Positions 5,985-7,346 of a DNA stretch of 7,346 nucleotides are shown here, piece by piece (within the stretch, counting starts at the first letter, position 1; each line of letters opens with the position of its first letter). The notes under the pieces were generated by a model. It was given only the letters and a program-made list of their open reading frames with translations. It was not told the DNA's origin and did no database searches. The stretch is taken from contig MHXM01000175.1 of the NCBI GenBank assembly GCA_001825565.1, positions 11,384 through 18,729 on the forward strand, in the 5' to 3' direction. The DNA comes from Desulfuromonadaceae bacterium GWC2_58_13 (GTDB lineage Bacteria > Desulfobacterota > Desulfuromonadia > Desulfuromonadales > Trichloromonadaceae). The translations under genes were made by a program, and so were the position numbers.

Positions 5985-6014
5985 TTGACAGCCCGACACC
6001 TGTAGCTCTATTTT
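5985..6014 (+). promoter_or_regulatory. Candidate sigma70-type promoter of the malic enzyme gene
   Basis: A perfect TTGACA (5985-5990) is followed after 18 bases by TATTTT (6009-6014), four of six matches to the -10. Transcription would begin near 6021, giving a 5' leader of about 150 bases before the ATG at 6171. AT-rich sequence between 6010 and 6085 offers other possible -10 elements, so the exact start is uncertain. Confidence 0.4.
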
Positions 6015-6091
6015 AATATTTACTGTAACTAAAATTTAAACAAGGCACATGCACCCAGAAATTATCTATTGGTTAGTAAAATTATGTCGGC

Positions 6092-6129
6092 AGGGCCACT
6101 GGAAACCTGGCTCTTATCGGTTATTTTTT
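6092..6129 (+). promoter_or_regulatory. Leader hairpin followed by T run upstream of malic enzyme
   Basis: AGGGCCA (6092-6098) pairs with TGGCTCT (6108-6114), including one G-T pair, and after a CT bulge GG pairs with CC around an AAA loop. A run of six T lies at 6124-6129, about ten bases past the stem. The spacing is too long for a standard intrinsic terminator, but the element lies in the likely 5' leader and could act as an attenuator or a stability element. I did not recognise a known riboswitch consensus, including the GEMM c-di-GMP class. Confidence 0.25.
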
Positions 6130-6170
6130 AAAAGACAATAAACATTCAGACCCCTTGGGAGACTGCAAAC

Positions 6171-7346
<1,176 letters not shown>

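Larger units (their letters stand above)
5655..6170. other. AT-rich intergenic spacer with inverted repeats, no convincing gene
   Basis: About 0.5 kb separates the divergent phosphoesterase and malic enzyme genes. Its flanks (5655-5735 and 5940-6150) are strongly AT-rich, while the middle (5740-5940) is close to average composition. Two overlapping minus-strand frames are open in the middle (71 and 97 codons), but neither has a ribosome site or recognisable sequence. Structure seen here: a long hairpin at 5683-5716, paired ATTTG/CAAAT inverted repeats at 5831-5861, a CCGGC-GA-GCCGG inverted repeat around 5776-5787, and candidate promoters facing both ways. The middle section may be a decayed gene or a structured regulatory leader; I cannot tell which. 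Confidence 0.6.

Noticed and set aside
5140..6099. A 13-base direct repeat, TCGGCAGGGCCAC, at 5140-5152 and 6087-6099.
   Set aside because: A single 13-base match is near chance expectation for a window of this size, and the two copies flank no mobile-element structure.
5740..6170. c-di-GMP (GEMM) riboswitch in the spacer, plausible for this group of bacteria.
   Set aside because: The conserved GCAAAGG...GACGCAAAGCC core is absent on both strands.

Overview
The window most resembles chromosomal DNA of a Gram-negative deltaproteobacterium of the Desulfuromonas/Geobacter/Pelobacter type. This is an inference from gene content (ExbB/ExbD pair, cytoplasmic GAF chemoreceptor with a variant tip sequence, MaeB-like malic enzyme, CDF metal pump), strong G/C preference at third codon positions, and AT-rich spacers. 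No 16S or other definitive marker is present. I see no tRNA, rRNA, CRISPR array, transposase or phage gene.

Layout. (1) Bases 2-730, plus strand: the C-terminal 242 residues of a cation diffusion facilitator metal exporter, cut by the left edge. (2) Bases 777-2765, minus strand: a convergent 662-residue methyl-accepting chemotaxis protein with two membrane helices, a GAF domain and a signalling hairpin. A hairpin at 730-748 sits between the two converging genes, and a good sigma70-type promoter lies upstream of the receptor at 2829-2857. (3) Bases 2865-4959, minus strand: a tightly packed cluster exbB - exbD - ROK sugar kinase - possible 46-codon ORF, with gaps or overlaps of a few bases and a candidate promoter at 5009-5037. 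(4) Bases 5163-5654, minus strand: a YfcE/MJ0936-type metallophosphoesterase. (5) Bases 5655-6170: an AT-rich spacer of about 0.5 kb without a convincing gene, holding a strong inverted repeat, a pair of operator-like inverted repeats and candidate divergent promoters. (6) Bases 6171-7346, plus strand: the first 392 residues of a MaeB-type malic enzyme, cut by the right edge.

How the genes fit together. ExbB and ExbD form a proton-driven stator complex in the inner membrane that normally energises TonB or a Tol/Agl-type partner; no tonB is nearby. The ROK kinase is translationally linked to exbD (ATGATG overlap), which hints at a link between energised uptake and sugar phosphorylation, but the link is only positional. 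The receptor, phosphoesterase, metal exporter and malic enzyme appear to be independent units.

Most of the window is ordinary housekeeping and transport sequence. The points most worth a second look are the chemoreceptor hairpin tip, which lacks the canonical Glu and Arg trimer-contact residues; the small ORF whose start overlaps the kinase stop; and the structured AT-rich spacer before the malic enzyme gene. I did not find convincing evidence of an undescribed multi-gene system.
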